DNA from: Kaistella yonginensis
Lineage (GTDB): Bacteria > Bacteroidota > Bacteroidia > Flavobacteriales > Weeksellaceae
Reading direction: 5' to 3'
Length of the DNA stretch: 64,000 bases
NCBI RefSeq assembly: GCF_030409525.1
Contig: NZ_JAUFQB010000017.1
Span: 138,029 to 202,028 of the forward strand
The notes under the pieces are model-generated. The model had not been told where the DNA came from and ran no database searches. It saw only the letters and a program-made list of their open reading frames with translations. Position numbers and translations under genes: made by a program. Position 1 is the stretch's first letter. Every line of letters starts with the position of its first letter. Positions 60,602-64,000 of the stretch are shown here, one piece after another.

Positions 60602-60632
60602 AAAAAAACCTGCTGAAACAGCAGGTTTTTTT
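60602..60632. terminator. Bidirectional terminator after infB
   Basis: A 13-bp stem (A-run plus CCTGCT/AGCAGG plus T-run, 5-base loop GAAAC) lies 13 bases past the infB stop. It has A and T runs on both sides and can stop transcription from either strand. Confidence 0.85.
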
Positions 60633-60645
60633 TATTTTTAGAGAA

Positions 60646-63516
60646 TTACTTTAATTTTTTCTTCACAGAAATCTCTTCATAGACCTCTAGAATGTCGCCA
60701 ACTTCAATATCATTGTATCCTTTGATATTCAAACCACACTCATAACCTTTGGTCACTTCTTTCACATCGTCTTTGAATCGTTTTAAACTTTCCAGTTCTC
60801 CTTCGAATTTCACAATACCATCTCTCAGCAATCTAATTTTAGAATTACGTGTTACTTTTCCGGTAAGAACCATACAACCTGCAATCGTTCCTACTTTAGT
60901 GATTTTGAAGGTTTCCCGTATTTCTACGTTACCAATCACCTGCTCCTTAATTTCTGGAGAAAGCATCCCTTCCATCGCTTCTTTAACTTCGTCAATCGCT
61001 TTATAGATTACAGAATAGGTTCTGATCTCGATTTCTTCTTTATCAGCTAAATCTTTTGCATTAACACCAGCTCTCACATTAAAGCCAATCATAATTGCAT
61101 CAGATGCGGCGGCTAACAATACATCAGATTCTGTAATTTGACCTACACCTTGATGAATAATTTTCACACTGATTTCCTCCGTAGATAAACTTTGAAGCTG
61201 ATCTGATAATGCTTCTACAGAACCATCAACGTCACCTTTAAGGATAATGTTTAATTCTTTGAAGTCTCCTAAGGCAATACGTCTTCCTAATTCGTCTAGG
61301 GTTACGTGTTTCTTCGTTCTCACGGATTGTTCACGTTGCAATTGCTCTCTTTTGGTTGCAATGGTTTTCGCTTCTCTTTCATCAGCAAAAACTCGGAAAC
61401 GGTCTCCCGCAGTTGGTGCACCATCTAAGCCCAGTACGGTTACCGGCATTGATGGTCCTGCTTCTTCCATCGATTTCCCTCTTTCATCAAGCAAAGCTTT
61501 TACTTTACCGTGATTTTTACCAGCGAGTATATAATCACCTACTTTTAAGGTTCCAGCTTGTACAAGAATTGTGGAGATATAACCTCTACCTTTATCTAAA
61601 GAGGCTTCAATTACGACTCCGCTTGCGCTTTTATCTGGATTTGCTTTTAATTCTAATAATTCTGCCTGCAATAATACTTTCTCTAAAAGAGCATCCATAT
61701 TGTTACCAAATTTGGCAGAGACCTCTTGTGCTTGTACATTACCACCCCATTCTTCTACCAACACATTCATTGTAGAAAGTTGCTGGCGGATATTGTCTGG
61801 GTTAGAGTTTGGCTTATCCACTTTATTGATCGCAATAATCATTGGAACTCCCGCGGCTTGTGCGTGAGAAATTGCTTCTTTTGTTTGTGGCATCACATCA
61901 TCATCCGCTGCGATTACGATAATTGCAATATCGGTAACCTGCGCCCCTCTTGCTCTCATGGCCGTAAATGCCTCGTGACCTGGCGTATCTAAGAAAGTAA
62001 TTCTCTGACCGTTTTCCAGTTTCACGTTGTATGCGCCGATATGCTGTGTAATTCCACCAGATTCACCGGCAATTACATTGGTTTTTCTAATATAATCCAA
62101 CAAGGAAGTTTTACCGTGATCCACATGACCCATTACGGTTACGATTGGTGCTCTGAATACTAAATCCTCGGCAGTATCGGTATCTTCTTCCAAAGCTGAT
62201 TCTTCTACATCGGCATCAGAGAATTCGATGGTATACCCAAATTCATCCGCAACAAGCAACAAGGTATCTGCTTCTAAACGCTGATTCATCGTTACCATTA
62301 CTCCTAAGGAGAAACAAGCAGAAATAACTTCAGTTGGACTCACATTCATTAAGGAAGCTAATTCCCCAACGGTAATAAATTCGGTTATTTTTAAAGTTCT
62401 GTCGGCTGCATCAAGTTCATCTTGACGCTCGTCTTGTTCTCTTCGGTAAACTCTTTTCTCTTTTCTATATTTGGCTCCTTTATTTTTCCCTGCCTTGCTG
62501 GTCAGTTTTTCTAAAGTTTCCTTAATTTGATTTTTAACTTGTTCATCCGTTAATTCAACGGGCATTACAGGACCTCTTCTTGCAGGGCCTCTGTTTCCAC
62601 CTCCTTGATAGCCACCACCAGGGCGGTTTGCACCACCTTGACCCGGCGGACGATTGCCTTGGCCTTGGCCTGCCGGACGATTGCCTTGACCTGGCGGACG
62701 ATTGCCTTGTGCGCCTTGTTGAGTCGCACCACCCGTAGGGTTTGGCTTCTCTATTCGTTTTCTTTTCTTCTTGGCTGCTGCGGAATTTGCAGAAGGTTTC
62801 GGTTTATTAAACTGTGATAAATCAACAGTCTGCTTCAGGATTTTCACACCCTCCAATTTTTTATAAACCGTTTCTATTTTATCTGACTCTGGTGTTGCTT
62901 CGGCCTCTGGCGCAGTTTCTACTACTGCCGCAGGTGTTTCCACTGGCGCAGGCACCACAGGTGCTTCCGGTGCTTTTTGCACGGGTGCTTTTTCTGCTGG
63001 AGCCTCCGGTTTTTTAGTTTGATCTTTTTTGGAAGCTCTTGGCTTATTGCCTTCGATTTTCGATAAATCAATTTTATCTAAAACCTTGAATTCCTGTTTT
63101 TCAGCAACAGGTGTCTGTTCGACCACTGGAGCTACTTCAGCTACAGCCTTTGGCTCTTCAGCGGGTAGAGCAACAGGTTGCTCTTCCTTCACTTCAGGTT
63201 TTTTGGGATCTAAGTCGATTTTACCTAAAATTCTTGTTTCAGGTTTCTGACTTGATCTGGCTCTTATTACCTCAGGTTGCGATGGCTCGATTTCCAGTTT
63301 TTCTTCCGGAACTTTAGCGATCACCACCTCATGAGAAGCTTTTCTTTGTTCCCCGTCTTTGCGGAACTCAGCTTCTAATGCAGAATATGCCGATTCTTCC
63401 AATTGAGCGTTCGGATTACTTTCCACTTCGATTCCTTTGGCTTGTAGAAATTCTACGAGCCTTGTCATCGAAATATTAAATTCCTTAACCGCTTTGTTTA
63501 ATCTAATTTTTGGCAT
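60646..63516 (-). CDS. infB: Translation initiation factor IF-2
   Basis: This 956-residue GTPase places initiator tRNA on the 30S subunit. An IF2_N domain (about 1-55: [20 protein letters not shown]) is followed by a long charged linker rich in Pro, Ala, Glu and Val (60-230), a Lys-rich part and a Gly/Asn/Arg/Pro/Gln repeat (about 270-310, units like GQGNRP). Then a second IF2_N-type region (about 380-430), the G domain with [31 protein letters not shown] and NKVDKPNSN, and domains II-IV to the end. It follows nusA after 75 bases, as in the usual nusA-infB operon. A TAACTTTG box at 63548 may give an extra internal promoter. Confidence 0.97.
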   Translation of the reverse strand: MPKIRLNKAVKEFNISMTRLVEFLQAKGIEVESNPNAQLEESAYSALEAEFRKDGEQRKASHEVVIAKVPEEKLEIEPSQPEVIRARSSQKPETRILGKIDLDPKKPEVKEEQPVALPAEEPKAVAEVAPVVEQTPVAEKQEFKVLDKIDLSKIEGNKPRASKKDQTKKPEAPAEKAPVQKAPEAPVVPAPVETPAAVVETAPEAEATPESDKIETVYKKLEGVKILKQTVDLSQFNKPKPSANSAAAKKKRKRIEKPNPTGGATQQGAQGNRPPGQGNRPAGQGQGNRPPGQGGANRPGGGYQGGGNRGPARRGPVMPVELTDEQVKNQIKETLEKLTSKAGKNKGAKYRKEKRVYRREQDERQDELDAADRTLKITEFITVGELASLMNVSPTEVISACFSLGVMVTMNQRLEADTLLLVADEFGYTIEFSDADVEESALEEDTDTAEDLVFRAPIVTVMGHVDHGKTSLLDYIRKTNVIAGESGGITQHIGAYNVKLENGQRITFLDTPGHEAFTAMRARGAQVTDIAIIVIAADDDVMPQTKEAISHAQAAGVPMIIAINKVDKPNSNPDNIRQQLSTMNVLVEEWGGNVQAQEVSAKFGNNMDALLEKVLLQAELLELKANPDKSASGVVIEASLDKGRGYISTILVQAGTLKVGDYILAGKNHGKVKALLDERGKSMEEAGPSMPVTVLGLDGAPTAGDRFRVFADEREAKTIATKREQLQREQSVRTKKHVTLDELGRRIALGDFKELNIILKGDVDGSVEALSDQLQSLSTEEISVKIIHQGVGQITESDVLLAAASDAIMIGFNVRAGVNAKDLADKEEIEIRTYSVIYKAIDEVKEAMEGMLSPEIKEQVIGNVEIRETFKITKVGTIAGCMVLTGKVTRNSKIRLLRDGIVKFEGELESLKRFKDDVKEVTKGYECGLNIKGYNDIEVGDILEVYEEISVKKKLK

Positions 63517-63547
63517 GTATACTTTATACTTTTATTTTAATTTTTGG

Positions 63548-63555
63548 CAAAGTTA
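63548..63555 (-). promoter_or_regulatory. Possible internal -7 box before infB
   Basis: TAACTTTG on the minus strand lies 31 bases before the infB ATG, between nusA and infB, and fully matches TAnnTTTG. Confidence 0.4.
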
Positions 63556-63591
63556 ACCTATTTTAACTTTATAATGAGTTTTTAGAAAAAC

Positions 63592-64000
63592 TTAGTCTTC
63601 TAACTCCTCTCTAAGGATTCTCTTTACTTCCTCAATCGTTTCTTCTTCTAAGTCGGTCAAATTAACTAGTGCGTCGGTTTCTTTATCCAAAACGCTCTTG
63701 GCTGTGTTCAAACCAACTTTACGCAATTCATCAACAATCCACTGCTCAATATCCCCTTCATCTGTGCCTACAAATTCTCTTAATTCTACATCATCATCTT
63801 CATTCGCTTCTCTATAAACATCAATATCATAACCACTTAACCAAGAGGCCAATCTGATGTTTTGTCCTTGCTTACCAATGACTCTTGAAATTTCTTCTAC
63901 CGGCGTATAAACCAATGCGTAGTTCGTTTCTTCGTTAATTTCAATTTTATTAATGGTAATATTCCCTAAGGCTCTCTTTACCATGATTTCAGGATTTTTG
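63592..64000 (-). CDS. nusA: Transcription termination/antitermination factor NusA, C-terminal part
   Basis: The gene runs off the right edge, so only the last 135 or so residues are seen. The frame is open to position 64000 (NPEIMVKRALGNI), so the ATG at 63984 is an internal Met, not the start. The visible part holds the second KH domain (VEEISRVIGKQGQNIRLASW, then GYDIDVYRE) and the acidic C-terminal tail typical of Bacteroidota NusA (LTDLEEETIEEVKRILREEL). NusA binds RNA polymerase and nascent RNA and controls pausing and termination. infB follows. Confidence 0.93.
   Translation of the reverse strand, partial: KNPEIMVKRALGNITINKIEINEETNYALVYTPVEEISRVIGKQGQNIRLASWLSGYDIDVYREANEDDDVELREFVGTDEGDIEQWIVDELRKVGLNTAKSVLDKETDALVNLTDLEEETIEEVKRILREELED

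Noticed and set aside
1-64000. CRISPR arrays, intact insertion sequences, prophage, tRNA or rRNA genes
   Set aside because: I looked for regular spaced repeats, transposase or integrase motifs, phage structural proteins and tRNA-like T arms. Only the T arm of tmRNA was found.

Overview
The window is a stretch of an AT-rich bacterial chromosome from the phylum Bacteroidota, most likely a Flavobacteriia member of the Chryseobacterium/Kaistella group (Weeksellaceae). The evidence is the low G+C, three tandem SusC/SusD outer-membrane uptake pairs, a GLPGLI-family secreted protein, a GYDIA-type GHMP kinase, bacillithiol gene bshC, an ATP-dependent PEP carboxykinase, and promoters of the Bacteroidota type (TAnnTTTG -7 boxes) with little sign of Shine-Dalgarno sequences. 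The genus is inferred from memory of related genomes, not from a search.

Layout. 1-6000 (minus): a TonB energy-transduction operon, exbB-exbD-exbD-tonB, followed by a small membrane protein, a PstS-like lipoprotein and a TPR protein. 6200-16140: housekeeping and envelope genes: leuS, a family 2 glycosyltransferase with a one-base-overlapping partner, a DoxX-like/ECF sigma pair, Kdo transferase (waaA), a NlpC/P60 hydrolase, an O-methyltransferase and an OmpA-like lipoprotein. 16230-20613 (plus): tilS (TTG start), dsbD and a secreted alpha/beta hydrolase. 20687-34058: mixed accessory genes: YggS-type PLP protein with an AAA ATPase, a GLPGLI pair, a frameshifted AraC regulator, lipoproteins, a DUF892 protein, an NlpE-META fusion, membrane proteins with a winged-helix regulator, PspC-like/GNAT, SIMPL, and two tandem carboxypeptidase-regulatory-like proteins. 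34059-36530 is gene-poor and holds tmRNA (ssrA), a hairpin repeat that also occurs near 25.4 kb, an inverted-repeat element and possible gene remnants. 36531-45591 (minus): pckA, GHMP kinase, fabD, a LysM/receptor fusion, bshC and a putative porin. 45689-60354 (minus): three SusC-SusD pairs plus one unknown secreted protein. 60646-64000 (minus): infB and the 3' part of nusA.

How it fits together. The TonB/ExbBD operon energises TonB-dependent receptors of the kind encoded by the three SusC genes 40 kb away. All three SusC genes carry almost the same signal peptide and the same promoter architecture (TTG-N20-CATnTTTG, 26-29 bases before ATG) although their barrels have diverged, which suggests duplication with retained expression signals. 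One of them has a single in-frame amber codon. None of the SusCD pairs has a recognisable glycoside hydrolase next to it, so the substrate cannot be named. I found no CRISPR array, prophage, intact insertion sequence, tRNA or rRNA gene.
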